Shown here: one piece after another, positions 52,259 through 62,699 of the stretch
How the letters are laid out: every line of letters starts with the position of its first letter
How positions within the stretch are numbered: position 1 is the stretch's first letter
Assembly (NCBI GenBank): GCA_018907035.1
Contig: JACCIC010000215.1
Location: 1-64,000, forward strand
Length of the DNA: 64,000 nt
Reading direction: 5' to 3'
Origin: Sycobia sp. Sy_11
Lineage: Eukaryota; Arthropoda; Insecta; Hymenoptera; Epichrysomallidae
Notes under the pieces: generated by a model
The model's input: the letters and a program-made list of their open reading frames with translations, nothing else
The model's database searches: none
Told to the model about the DNA's origin: nothing
Position numbers and translations under genes: made by a program

Positions 52259-52748
52259 AATTCTTTCACCTTTCAGATTATTTTGTAGGGACAAAAGCTA
52301 GTTTCGCAGTCCTGTTTATCATTCCATCCCGGTATATTTGGAGTGAGAGTGTGTGGCGCATTCTTTCTTCTATCAATCATTCGATGGGAACATATATCGC
52401 TATGTCTATGTATTCGTGTGGAAGTATTCGATAACAAGTAGCGGAAGCGCTTTATAATTGTTAGAACGCTGCTGCTCATTAATACGTTTGAGATTCCCAA
52501 ACATTTGCATAAAGATCACTCGTGTTAATATGTATATTAACTGTTAACTCCAATATATCTAAGTTGGTACCCCCCCTCTCTTAGTAGCTGTCGTTAGACA
52601 AGAAGACAGGCAATTTGATTGCATAAAATTTAATTTTGTTACATTTCTATCTCGCATTGATGGACAAATGTGTTTTTTTTCTTATTGAAAAGCTGTATTA
52701 TAATTATTTGAATTATAAATCTAATAGCGTGTACGTGACAAATTAATA
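52259..52748. other. no gene recognised
   Basis: Unique-looking sequence with a short minus frame (52500-52273) that I cannot assign; nothing supportable. Confidence 0.35.
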
Positions 52749-54013
52749 TTAGGTTCTCAAATATCTCCCTTCCGCTTTTTTGTCTTATGAATTTCGCGGC
52801 TGTGTGCAAAGCGCTACAGAGCTCGCATCTGGCAATACTATATATCATTTTAAAGGTCTTGACATAACATATAAAATGACGCCATGCATGATTAGTTTGG
52901 ATGTTGCGTTCAAAAGTTATAGACGTGTAAACTTGGAGTTCACTAACGCCGAAATTCGCGCTATTTTAAAGTTTTCCCTTCGTCAAAGGCAAATCGGCTA
53001 GGGAAACGTTCTGTGAGATTAATGGTGTCTTGGGGGATGGCACGCTATCACTTCGAACCTCAGAGGTAAGGTTTAGACGATTCAGAGCCGGTGAAAACGA
53101 CAGCATGGATAAGCCAGCCGGCTGAAGACCTGTGACGACGAATACCAATCAAGTCATGGAATTTATCGAGTTAGACCGGCATGTGGCATTTCTTGACATC
53201 GCCTAGGAGATGAGAGTTAGTTACCATCCATTTTAAACCATCTGCAGAAGGCTGGATACAAAAAAAAGCTGATGTTTAGGTTCCGCATTATTTAAAAAAT
53301 CTTCTGGACCGAATCAACGCCTACGATGTGCTGCTGAAACGGAACGAACTCGACCCATTTTTCAAGCGGATGGTGACTGGCGACGAAAAATGGATCACAT
53401 ACGACAATATTAAGCAAAAACGGTCGTGGTCCAAGGCCAGTGGGCCGTCCCAAACAGTGTCCCAACAGGTATTGACGGTCAGGAAGGTTTTTCTGTGTGC
53501 TTGGTGGGATTGTAAGGGAATCATCCACTATGAGCTGCTCGCATATGGCCAGACGCTTCATTCTATCATCTGCTGTGAACAACTGGACCGCTTGAAGCAG
53601 GCTATCGACCAGAAGCGTCCACAATTGGCCAACAGGAAGGGTGTAGTATTTCACCAGGTCAACGCTAGACCACACAGTTCGTTGATGACTCGTCAGAAGC
53701 TACGGGAGTTCCGATGAGAGGTTTTATCGCATCCACCATATAGCCCAGAAATAGCGCCAAGTGATTACTACTTGTTCCTGTCCATGCCGAACGCCCTTGG
53801 TGGTGTAAAATTGGACTCAAAAGAGGCTTGTGTAAACTGGCTGTCCGAGTTATTCGTAAATAAGGAGAGGGGTATTATGAAGTTGCCGTCTAGATGGAAA
53901 CAGATTATCGAACAAAATGGCGGATACTTGAAGTAAATCCTACCACTGTAACATTTTTTATAAAGCATTGAATGAAGAGCAAAAAAGCAGAAGGGAGATA
54001 TTTGACAACCTAA
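52749..54013 (+). mobile_element. complete mariner element with 33-bp inverted repeats
   Basis: Left end TTAGGTT(C)TCAAATATC at 52749, right end the complement finishing ...ACAACCTAA at 54013, about 33 bp with two mismatches. Flanked by TA on both sides (52747-52748, 54014-54015), the mariner target duplication. 1265 bp, full length for the family. The transposase inside is frameshifted. Confidence 0.92.
52900..53936 (+). pseudogene. mariner transposase of the 52749 element
   Basis: FTNAEIRAILKFSLRQRQIG, then in another frame ARETFCEINGVLGDG and EVRFRRFRAGE (DNA-binding domain). From 53328 a 129-codon open frame holds FFKRMVTGDEKWITYDN (first Asp), CAWWDCKGIIHYELL, VVFHQVNARPHSSL (second catalytic position, where the usual HDNARPH Asp is Val) and, after a stop at 53715, SHPPYSPEIAPSDYYLFLSM (third Asp). 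It ends EQNGGYLK at TAA. The region between the two halves is degraded. Not functional, but its intact ends could be mobilised in trans. Confidence 0.9.
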
Positions 54014-54179
54014 TATTTATATCGCCTCCCATGAACAGGGAAGAGAAAATAGGAAAGGTTTTTATTGCCCTTTTGGCAGTTGACGTGGCCCTATTTTTCA
54101 AAGGACAGAAGTATGCTTACAAAGAAAATAGTAAAATTAAAAATTGTACTTATGTCGAGTGTTCTGAATTAAATTAATA

Positions 54180-54290
54180 AATTTTTTTATCGGTTTTACA
54201 ATCTTTATAATATATTATATTCTAAAGACTGTAAGACGGATAAAAATATTTATTAATTTAAAGAAAATAGTACACAATCCAAGAAAAAGA
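54180..54290. mobile_element. PLE terminal-repeat scrap
   Basis: TTTTACAATCTTTATAATAT and, in the opposite orientation, TTCTAAAGACTGTAAGACGG AT-type sequence from the subfamily-2 repeat end. Two facing scraps a few bases apart. Confidence 0.5.
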
Positions 54291-54957
54291 GAGTACAGTT
54301 TACCATATCGGAGCGAATGAATAAACACATTGCACGAAAAAATATTGTTAACAATTTTCTTTCATTGGCATTAAAATGTAATGAAATCATCTGTGAAACA
54401 GTGCATCCTACATTTTTATCTTGCCATCCTTTGTCAGTGATATATTTATTGACAAATCATTTAACATAGAAGAGCCGGATACTATTACTTTTCGAAAATG
54501 TGAGAATTAGTTTTCATAATTTAATAGTTGTTATGCTTTCAACATCGAAATTGATAGCAACTAACATAATCTTTAGAATTATATCCCTGAAATAGAGTTT
54601 TAAGAGACATTTATTTATTCATGTGGTACAAGTCAGTAAATGGTACACAAATATGCTACGCAAAATGTTAAGAAAAATAATCTCAAAGTATTGGTTGTCG
54701 AAAACTGGATGCCATTACCCAGAATTCAGCAGTTAATACCATTAAAGTGCACTTAGGTCAAATAACTTTCGCTAATATAGTTACTGTATGTGAAGTAGGC
54801 TTAGATATAAATTTTGTAGGCTTAGATATAAACCTATAAATTTTGTCTATGATAAATATAATTATCTTTTAGGCTTTTATAGATCTATTGAATACAATAA
54901 GCAGTTTAATATATAATTTCAAAATAGATAACTCGGTTTTTGCTGTATATAGTAGAG
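54291..54957. other. no gene recognised
   Basis: AT-rich, contains a short direct duplication GTAGGCTTAGATATAAA near 54797-54830. Nothing else supportable. Confidence 0.4.
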
Positions 54958-54963
54958 TGTATA

Positions 54964-54970
<7 letters not shown>

Positions 54971-55017
<47 letters not shown>
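54971..55017. repeat. (TA)n microsatellite
   Basis: TA run directly before the PLE fragment at 55018. Confidence 0.95.
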
Positions 55018-55020
<3 letters not shown>

Positions 55021-55425
55021 GGAGACGTGCGACATGATGGATACGTAAAATTATTAGGTGTACAAATAATTAATACTTTTGAAAATATGGACATTATGGA
55101 ACACGGTATCAAGAATAATTACAGGAGAGAGAACTTCGAAAGTAATCATATTTTAAGAATCAAAATAACGTAAGTTGTTGGAAGATATGTGGAACAAAAA
55201 TATGGGGTTACAAATGGAAGTAATGGGGATGCAGCAATCAGATCGTTCTTTGCTAACCATATTTTTTATCCACGGTAGTTGTAATTATCACAATTTTATA
55301 TATTACATTCAATGAGGTTATTATAAATAAGTACAGTCTGAATTTCATTATAATAGAACTGTAAAATATATAAGATCGATAAAAATATTTATTTGCTTGT
55401 GAGCAAAATAGTCGACATAAGTATC
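55018..55425 (+). mobile_element. PLE 3' fragment, third subfamily
   Basis: ENMDIMEHGIKNNYRREN corresponds to the VDILEHGINNKYKRES tail of the PLE nuclease in the other copies, followed by a shortened spacer and a terminal repeat with TACAGTCTGAATTTCATTAT and AACTGTAAAATATATAAGATC. Ribozyme and intron are not recognisable here. Confidence 0.55.
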
Positions 55426-55854
55426 TTACTTTTTAAAGAATTAATAAATAATTGAATCTTTCTATTTTTAGACAGTTAATTGTATTCTAGGACTAATTTC
55501 AGTTGTGATGTACTATTTTGAGACAAAAAATATCCGGACTAGGTTGTATTAATGGATTCATATTATGAATGTATTTACAGATAGTTACATAGAAAAGCAT
55601 TTTTTAGACCAAGAACACGACGATATTCCCATTATCACTCTATATTCAAAAAGAAAGATTTCTGGACCAAATCATAGGATTTTGAACTCTGAGAAATAAT
55701 TTAAAATTGGTTTATTAATCGTTTAAACTTTTAATTAAAATCTGCATTAAAGTTCTTAGATAACGGAGTTTTACATAAAATGTTGTATGTTACATTTTGA
55801 TTATATTGTTGACAAAATCAGAAGTATTCGCCAAGAATCTTTATAACTGCAAAT

Positions 55855-56027
55855 ATACAAGGTCTGTTTCAAACGTTGCCAGATGTTCAACAAAAAAAGA
55901 CAACAATAAAATAATTTATTTATTTCAAAATAGTTACGAGTCGATAATAAGTTTAGCGCTTTCGAACAGAATGTCGAATGGCTTTTTCATGTTATTAACC
56001 GAAATCACCTTCAAAATGTCGGTTCCT
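55855..56027 (-). mobile_element. mariner 3' end, inverted relative to the copy at 58100
   Basis: Reverse complement of 58785-58955, with end sequence ATACAAGGTCTGTTT and the transposase C-terminal segment next to it. About 170 bp, roughly 90 percent alike by eye. It abuts an unrelated mariner C-terminus on its right. Confidence 0.75.
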
Positions 56028-56127
56028 GTCTTTCTGAAGAATGTGCCATATCAGGTGAATACAGTAGAATTACTACGACAACTCAAAGTGTAGGACGTCA
56101 TAGGGTAAACCTGGGTATACGTCTACA

Positions 56128-56640
56128 TCGATGGCCAAGCCAAACATTCATGACAAGAAATTAATGCTGTGCATTTGGTGGGACCAGCTTGGAGTAATCT
56201 ATTACGAGCTACTGCAACACAATCAAACCGTCATCGGGGAACGTTAGCAACAACAGCTGAAGCAATTGAGCCGAGCATTGATGATTAAACGTACACAATA
56301 TACCAAAAGACACGATAAAGTCATTTTTCAACATGACAACGCCTGGCCATATGTTGCAAAAATCGTAAAGGAAACGTTAGAAGCACTGAATTGGGATGTC
56401 CTACCCCACCCACCGTATTAACCAGACATTACTCCTTATTCCTTATTTCCCAGACTACCACCTATTCCGGTGGATGACTCTGGCTGAGCAGCACTAAACT
56501 TCTTACGAGGAATTGATATCTGAAATTGGTCGATTCGTGGATTGCCTCAAAAGACGAGCAATTTTTTAGACGGGGTATCCACTTGCTGCTCGAAAGATGA
56601 TCAAAAGTAATAGAAAGTGATGGGCAGTATTTTGAATGAC
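56128..56640 (+). pseudogene. mariner transposase, C-terminal two thirds
   Basis: [37 protein letters not shown], a stop, LKQLSRALMIKRTQYTKRHD, KVIFQHDNAWPYVAKIVKET (second Asp), WDVLPHPPY, stop, PDITPY with the third Asp region degraded, and a frameshifted end. The N-terminal third and first catalytic Asp are absent. It is a different mariner lineage from the flanking 55855 fragment. Confidence 0.87.
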
Positions 56641-58099
56641 ATTATTTGTACTTTTTTTACAATAAATTCTTATTTCTTTATAAAAATACAGCGGGATCTT
56701 ATTTGGGCACCCAATGTTTAATATTTGTCCAGAACACGTACTCTTAAAATTAGAGAACGTTCTGATACCGCACGCCGAGTATGCCAAGTCTTCTTTGATA
56801 TCGCAACGACGACATATCCTTTCAAGAAGCCGATTTCGTGGTTATCGACATAGTCAGATTTGCAACCACAGCACCGCGATTTATAATCAAGAGAGGAATA
56901 GATGCCACTTCGCTGCTGTTACCCTTTTACTACACTATACCGCACTCTGTCTAGTTGCGCATCGTCTTCACTGCTCGAAAAGCCTATAACAGGTGGTTTG
57001 TAGTGAGAGATCATGCTCTAACGTCTTCGCATCCACTTGAATTCGTTTTTTCTCTGCGTATTCACGATTTCGCGAATCCGAAGACATGTTCGGCGTTTCT
57101 ATGCGAATTATACGTTAATTTTTAAATTTATTAAACTCGTGCTTAAACGGGCATGCATGCTCGTCTTAAGCATTATCCCAGCAATAACTATAACTATATG
57201 TTGTCTTTTGGCCTAGGTTCAAAAACTATTCATTGAATGATAATGAATATTTATGATTTTACTTATTTTTCTCATCAAACGTATCTTACCACTTAAAAAC
57301 TAGAAATAAGTGCATTTACAATTGTTTCTAAAACCACTTTAAGATCTACTTTTCTTACTCAATTGAATACTAGTTAAAATGCTTTGCCTTCGAGCCACGA
57401 AACTTCATTAAGTCTTTTACTTACAAAAACTAGCAAAATATCATCAGCATATCATATCATTCATACCCCGTTCAAAATCAGCTGCTTTAACACGTCGAGT
57501 TTAGTATGTTCCCAATCACGGATTCAATAAAAGACCTATGTGATACATCTCCATTTATATGACAAGAATTTCTACGTTTACTGGATTCAGTTAGATATAT
57601 GGTTGTAAATAATCTGGATATTTAATAGAACTTCAATTTCTTCGAAAGCTCACATAATATCAATTTATCTACGTAATAAACATTGAAGCTCCAAGAATCC
57701 TTGCATTAAATTTAGTAACATAATAAACAGTATAATTAAACAGTATAATAAAATTAACCAGTAAAATCCCGTTATTGTACCATTGTCATTCAATAATTAT
57801 TAGTACGCTAAGCTTTCTATAACGGACATCTAGCTTTATTTTGTTGTTTTAAATATACGAGTTTTGTTTCAAAATTTCTCAGACTTTTTAAACAAGGGTT
57901 CAAACAGTGGCGAAACATGTTTGTGATCAAGCGTATTGAAAAGAGTGATCATCTATTTACATTTTATCGAAAGTTTATGTCATTTGGATGAATGGAAGTA
58001 AAGTTATTGCGCCTCAAGTGAGCGAGTGTTTTGTTTGTTGGCCGGAGAACCAGTAATGAGTAAAGAGCTGACATCAAGTTTTGTTTTAAACTCAGCAAA
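56641..58099. other. no gene recognised
   Basis: A short minus frame from ATG 57087 (MSSDSRNREYAEKKRIQVDA, ending at a stop after 39 codons) is hydrophilic and could be a relic, but matches nothing I know. Remainder AT-rich without structure. Confidence 0.35.
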
Positions 58100-58955
58100 A
58101 CTTTTATTGAAACGCATCAAATGATGCAACAAGTTTCTGGTAGTAATTGTTCATCTCATGCAACAAGCGATGAGTTCGTTCGGTGTTTTAAAGATGGCAG
58201 ACAAGACCTTAATGATGAGAAACGTTCGAGTCGACTGAGAGATTCGGTAAACGAAAAAAATATCGAGAATGTACATCAATGCATCAAAAATAAGCCGAAA
58301 TCGTCGGTACGCTATATGCAAGTGGAACGAAATTCGTTAGTAGCATCGACTCATTGCATTTTAACCTAAAATTTGGGCCTGTGAAAGGATTGTTCGCGCT
58401 TTCTGCCACAAATATTGGCTGAAACCTAAAAAGCGCTTCAAATTCAACATTCTATAGACATCATTAAAGAAGGCAGAAGGGACTAAAATTATCTTTATTC
58501 TATCTAAACTGAGACAAGACATGGTGTTTTCAATATAAACCCGAAACTAAATGACATAGTACCGAATTGAAAGCCTCCGATGAGCCGAGTCTGGCGTTTA
58601 TTGCATAATAGTGCGCTATCCCATAAATCGACATTGATAACTGATTTTTTGATCAAAAACGGCACTCTGACGGTCAATCACTTACTGTATTTACCTGATG
58701 GCACATTGTGAAAGTGTATTCTACTGTATTCGCCTGATATTGCACATTATTCAGAAAGATAGGGACCGACATTTTGAAGGTGATTTCAGTTAACAACATG
58801 AAAAAGCCATTCGACATTCTGTTCGAAAGCGCTAAACTTATTATCAACACGGAACTATTTTGAAATAAATAAATTATTTTATTGTTGTCTTTTTTTTTGT
58901 TGAAAAGCTGGCAGCTTTAAAAACAGACCTTGTATATTTGCACTTATAAAGATTC
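58100..58955 (+). pseudogene. mariner transposase fossil with 3' end
   Basis: HQMMQQVSGSNCSSHATSDE, FVRCFKDGRQDLNDEKRSSR (DNA-binding region, 58121-58369), then frames with ...CRKFLPQILAET..KKALQI, a WRLLHNSALSHKSTLITDFL segment (HDNARSHTA-type, second Asp changed to Asn) and TLTVNHLLYLPD (third-Asp region), and a C-terminus to the end TTTAAAAACAGACCTTGTAT. The first catalytic region is poorly kept. Confidence 0.8.
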
Positions 58956-58964
58956 TAATTGTTT

Positions 58965-59480
58965 AATTTTGGACTCTAGTAACTTAGATAACATTTATCA
59001 TTCCTTATTAAAATGACTGATTTTCATCATTTTGTGTAGATAGGGGGTTTTATATTTAATTTATTAAATTTGGTAGTCGGGATAAGGTATATATAGATTA
59101 GAAGATAATGTTTAATTTAGTCCCTGATGAGGAGCCGTAGTGAGCTCGAAACGTTGGACTACGACTTCAATTAGGTAATGGTGGTGGCAACAGTCAAATT
59201 ACACTTTACTAACATAAAAATTTTTTCACCGAATATTTTTATTTTCAGATTGGTCTAAGGCAGGTGATTTTATACAAGGACAGTCTGAGTGTCATTATAA
59301 TTTTTAATTTTTATTTTTTATTTTTATTATTTTTGTATATTGATGTATTAATATAAATATATATGGATATTATTACGTAATATTTTCGATTGATTTCATT
59401 GGACTGAATGAAGACCAATGAAAATATTTATTAATTTGTATATAAGCAGTCGACAAAAGCACAATTGAAGTATTTTATAC
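58965..59480 (+). mobile_element. PLE-13, 3' end (spacer, ribozyme, intron, terminal repeat)
   Basis: Starts in the spacer after the nuclease (TGGACTCTAGTAACTTAGAT), then the GGATAAGGTATATATAGATT block, ribozyme at 59119, intron 59175-59248, and the terminal repeat with ACAAGGACAGTCTGAGTG, CGATTGATTTCATTGGACTG. No coding part. Confidence 0.85.
59119..59160 (+). ncRNA. hammerhead ribozyme motif (PLE-13)
   Basis: AGTCC-CTGATGAG-GAGCC..TGAGCT-CGAAAC-GTT-GGACT. Core intact, stem I perfect and extendable by one U-A pair, stem II GAGC/GCTC. Confidence 0.8.
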
Positions 59481-59504
59481 ATTCTTTCAATCATTATTTT
59501 ATTC

Positions 59505-60165
59505 ATACCAAAAACACTCGATTTTTTGTGAGAACAGCGCCGCATGGAAGTCTGTGAAACGATGCTTTTGGGCTATCAGGACGAGTGGGAAAGCTAATAA
59601 CTGGAGATGTGACTTGGGTCTGCGCTTACGATCAAGAAACAACCGATCAATCAAGCGAATATCGTGTGAAAGATGAGTGGAGACCGAGAAAATCGCACCA
59701 AAGTCGTTCAAAAATCAAGGTTACTGTTTTCTTCAATTATCCTGGTGTGTTGCATTATGAATTCCTTGCAACCCGCCAAACAGTTAATAAAAAATATTAT
59801 TTGAGCATTATGCGTCGTTCGCGTGAAGCTATTCGTCTCAAAAGGCCAGATTTATGGAAAACAACTCTTGGTGTATGCATCACGATAATGTAGCAGCTCA
59901 CACTGCATTGATTTTACTTGAATATTTCGCCAAAAATGCAACCAATATCGTTCCGCTATCACCGTACTCGCCTGTTTTAGCACCTATGACTCTTCAGCAA
60001 ACTCAAAAGACCACTTCGGGGACATGGTTTTGATTCGATTGAACAAACAAAAGCCAAATCGATAAAGGAACAGATGGACAATTAGAAAAAGCTTTGTGAT
60101 AGTTGCATTGCATCCAGGGGCGGGATTATTTTGAGAGGGATGAATTAGATTTAGAAGAATAATTA
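59505..60165 (+). pseudogene. mariner transposase, C-terminal two thirds
   Basis: LITGDVTWVCAYDQETTDQS has the first-Asp motif with the Glu altered to Val (GDETW in relatives). KVTVFFNYPGVLHYEFLATR, RRSREAIRLKRPDLWKTT, then in another frame LMHHDNVAAHTALIL (second Asp), LSPYSPVLAPMT (third region) and KRPLRGHGFDSIEQTKA, to CIASRGGIILRGMN. Several stops and frame changes after 59893. N-terminal DNA-binding region absent. Confidence 0.87.
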
Positions 60166-60297
60166 AAGCTTTCAAAAGTTATAAATAAAGTTTTACTTAT
60201 ATTTATACACAGTAGTATATATAATCCTGAGTAACGGTGTTCCTATTCCGGCCTAGCCTCAGCCGGATATTAACCCGCTGACGGGATCAAATCTTAC

Positions 60298-61017
60298 TTG
60301 AAATACCCATGTGCCAAACGCTTTTTTGTCGGTCTCTCAACACCTTCTCCTTATGAATCCCGTCTAGCATTCCCTCAAACGTCCTCAGCTGGCTTTACAG
60401 GTAAGAAGAGCTACGGTAGCCCTCGTACATTACCAATATATTTACCTCGTCGTCCGGCTCGAGTCTCGCACGCTGTTCTCGCTTCACGATTCTACGCCAT
60501 AGAAGTCTGCTGCGGGCGGTATCTGGAACACCTGCTTACGACCGTGGAGAAAACTGGAGGGCAGCGCTCCAGCCCCCGCGAGATTCGCCCGCCACGTACT
60601 TTATCAGGTCGTCTGGACCTGATGGCACCTGATCCATTACCCTCTTACGGTCCTACTAATTCTACTATAAGCTTAACCAACCAACCCGCTGGTCCACAAA
60701 CACAAAGTATGGCGATGCATCCGAAAATCCGAAAATCAGGATGGAGTCTCCGCGTAAATTTCGCTTACTTGCCTTCATTGTTCAGTAGGTACCCCTGCTC
60801 TCTTAGAATAGGTCGAGAACCACGCGCAAATCTCGCGGATTTTCGCGTGCTCACTCGAGAGTCACTCCTGTTCTCTTTCAGGAGAACAGTACCAAAGCCA
60901 CTTGCCCAATCCATTAATCTTCGCGTGGTTCTAGGTAATCGCTCCCGTCTTTTTTCAGGAGAAAGGGACGATAGCTTCTCAATAAGAAAAATGCCAATGC
61001 GTATGAACTGCTCCTAA
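60298..61017 (+). CDS. unidentified 239-codon open frame in a GC-richer block
   Basis: From ATG 60298 to TAA 61015-61017. I recognise no domain: the protein is Ser/Arg/Pro rich without membrane segments, and internal pieces repeat loosely (SRYPCSLRIGREPRANLADF, LFSFRRTVPKPLAQSINLRV). The DNA around it (about 60230-61260) is GC-richer and CpG-containing compared with its surroundings and carries perfect hairpins (60603-60623, 60868-60889), more like the leader or LTR of a retroelement than a gene. A chance open frame is quite possible. Confidence 0.25.
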   Translation: MKYPCAKRFFVGLSTPSPYESRLAFPQTSSAGFTGKKSYGSPRTLPIYLPRRPARVSHAVLASRFYAIEVCCGRYLEHLLTTVEKTGGQRSSPREIRPPRTLSGRLDLMAPDPLPSYGPTNSTISLTNQPAGPQTQSMAMHPKIRKSGWSLRVNFAYLPSLFSRYPCSLRIGREPRANLADFRVLTRESLLFSFRRTVPKPLAQSINLRVVLGNRSRLFSGERDDSFSIRKMPMRMNCS

Positions 61018-61261
61018 AATATCCACCTCGCTATTTCCTCAATTTTGTTTCGCATAATTTGGTTATCTATATGTACGAAATCTAGATATACAAAATGTAT
61101 ACGGTATCTAGATATACGGAACACGGAATACCTAGAGCACCACAGTCCGATCACTCGCACTGATCGTGTTGTTCGACCTAATCCACCGGCTTCTGCTTCG
61201 TCAGACTAATTTACACTTGCACAAATCCCGCATGTCACTTAATATCGCCAGGATTAAATAA

Positions 61262-61447
61262 ATGCAGTCGCCGTACTCACCATTTGTCTATTATGAAGTT
61301 CTGCACAACGGCAGAGGAGGTCCTTCTTTCATACCTCGAAGCGATACAGCAGTTGAGTGCAAAGAGATAGAGATCGCGCGCTCTCCCGAACGTAACACTT
61401 TTTACGCAGCTTATATCCCCCACTATGCCGACGCTGTTCATCAATAA
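61262..61447 (+). CDS. unidentified 61-codon open frame
   Basis: ATG 61262 to TAA 61445-61447, MQSPYSPFVYYEVLHNGRGG at the start. Lies in the same GC-richer block; no family recognised and no support beyond the open frame. Confidence 0.15.
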   Translation: MQSPYSPFVYYEVLHNGRGGPSFIPRSDTAVECKEIEIARSPERNTFYAAYIPHYADAVHQ

Positions 61448-61448
61448 A

Positions 61449-62081
61449 TTAACTTAATGGTTTTAACAATCAGTTTCACCAGCGGCCAGTAGGTGGCGTC
61501 TTCTAAAATAAACTTATTTCTTTTGCATTTGAAAATTTTAATTTAAAAAAGTGCTACGTATCAAAAAATGACATTTCGTTTTTAAATGTTGTTTTCAATT
61601 GTATTAAACTGGTTACTCCAATAACTTTTTCTACCATTCGAAATGGATTTCAAGATTGCAATTTCAAGATTTTTCAATTCTGATGAATTTGGCAAACTGT
61701 ACAACTAGGTGAAGTTAATTTTGGAAACAGAGCGTAGATTTTCTTAAAATCATATTGATTAAATTGTTATAGTTAAATGTATCATATCATATCATATCAT
61801 AAACTTCATATCATATCATATCATAAACTTCATATCATATCATATCATAAACTTCATATCATATTTCATATTAATTTATAAAGACAAAGCGTGTTTTTGT
61901 TTGTACACGATAACCGAAAAAACTACTGAACCGATTGTTCTGAAATTTGACATATAGATTCTATATTGTCTTCAGAAAGGCATAGGCTATGTTTTTTATT
62001 GAAAATCATTTTACTTTCATTAACAAATTAAGTTAATGGTTTTAACAATCAGTTTCACCAGCGGCCAGTAGGTGGCGTCTT
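61449..62081. repeat. 54-bp direct repeats flanking a 525-bp segment
   Basis: 61449-61502 and 62028-62081 are identical except for one base (TTAA[C/G]TTAATGG ... CCAGTAGGTGGCGTCTT). Between them lie a 24-bp tandem array (61779-61865) and an AAGCGTGTTTTTGTTTGTAC / CTACTGAACCGATTGTTCTG stretch of the kind common in insect Helitron-like and other interspersed repeats. Confidence 0.8.
61779..61865. repeat. 24-bp tandem repeat built from ATATC
   Basis: Higher-order unit AAACTTC followed by three to four ATATC pentamers, starting at 61801, 61825 and 61849, exact period 24. Confidence 0.9.
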
Positions 62082-62302
62082 AAATCACGAGCATCAACTC
62101 AAAGTAGTCCACTTAAAGTACTAATACCAGGCCAGCTCAAACGAATGTTCATATCCAACTTTGGGATTCGTATTCTAAAGAAGGTGTGACGTTAGTTGGT
62201 ATTACCTTTTTTATTCTTCAGGTTAATCTGACACTACACTCACATCTTATGGAAATCTTTTGATTCTTGTAAATTTTATTTTCTTTTACGTGAGAAAATC
62301 TG

Positions 62303-62303
62303 C

Positions 62304-62332
<29 letters not shown>
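62303..62332. repeat. (CT)n microsatellite
   Basis: Fifteen CT units, then CCGTCTCTG. Confidence 0.9.
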
Positions 62333-62335
<3 letters not shown>

Positions 62336-62527
62336 CTCTGTCTTCCTTTCCCTTCTCTTATAAAATGGTTCTGTATGTCAAATTATACTGAATATAATTT
62401 GTGATGACAATTATATTTTTGTTTTTATATATTATATTAACTTCAGAATTGTGACAAGAGACTGTTTTTTTTTAGTTTGAAGAAAAGAAATTATTGCAAA
62501 ATAGGGTTCTTTTACCAACAGCCTCGA

Positions 62528-62530
<3 letters not shown>

Positions 62531-62574
<44 letters not shown>
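62531..62574. repeat. (TA)n microsatellite
   Basis: Uninterrupted TA run a short distance before the Helitron-like copy. Confidence 0.95.
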
Positions 62575-62578
<4 letters not shown>

Positions 62579-62699
62579 CGTCACTTCTGCTGAAAAAGGA
62601 AATATCCATTGTCTGCTTAAAAAATATGCTGTTCGTCCTACAATTTTGCTTGAATTTCAGTTGGCATCACCTCGAAAATATTCACGGTATTTAATTGAA

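Noticed and set aside
53968..54177. 69-codon frame after the mariner
   Set aside because: It starts inside the mariner's right inverted repeat and continues into unassigned DNA; no family match.
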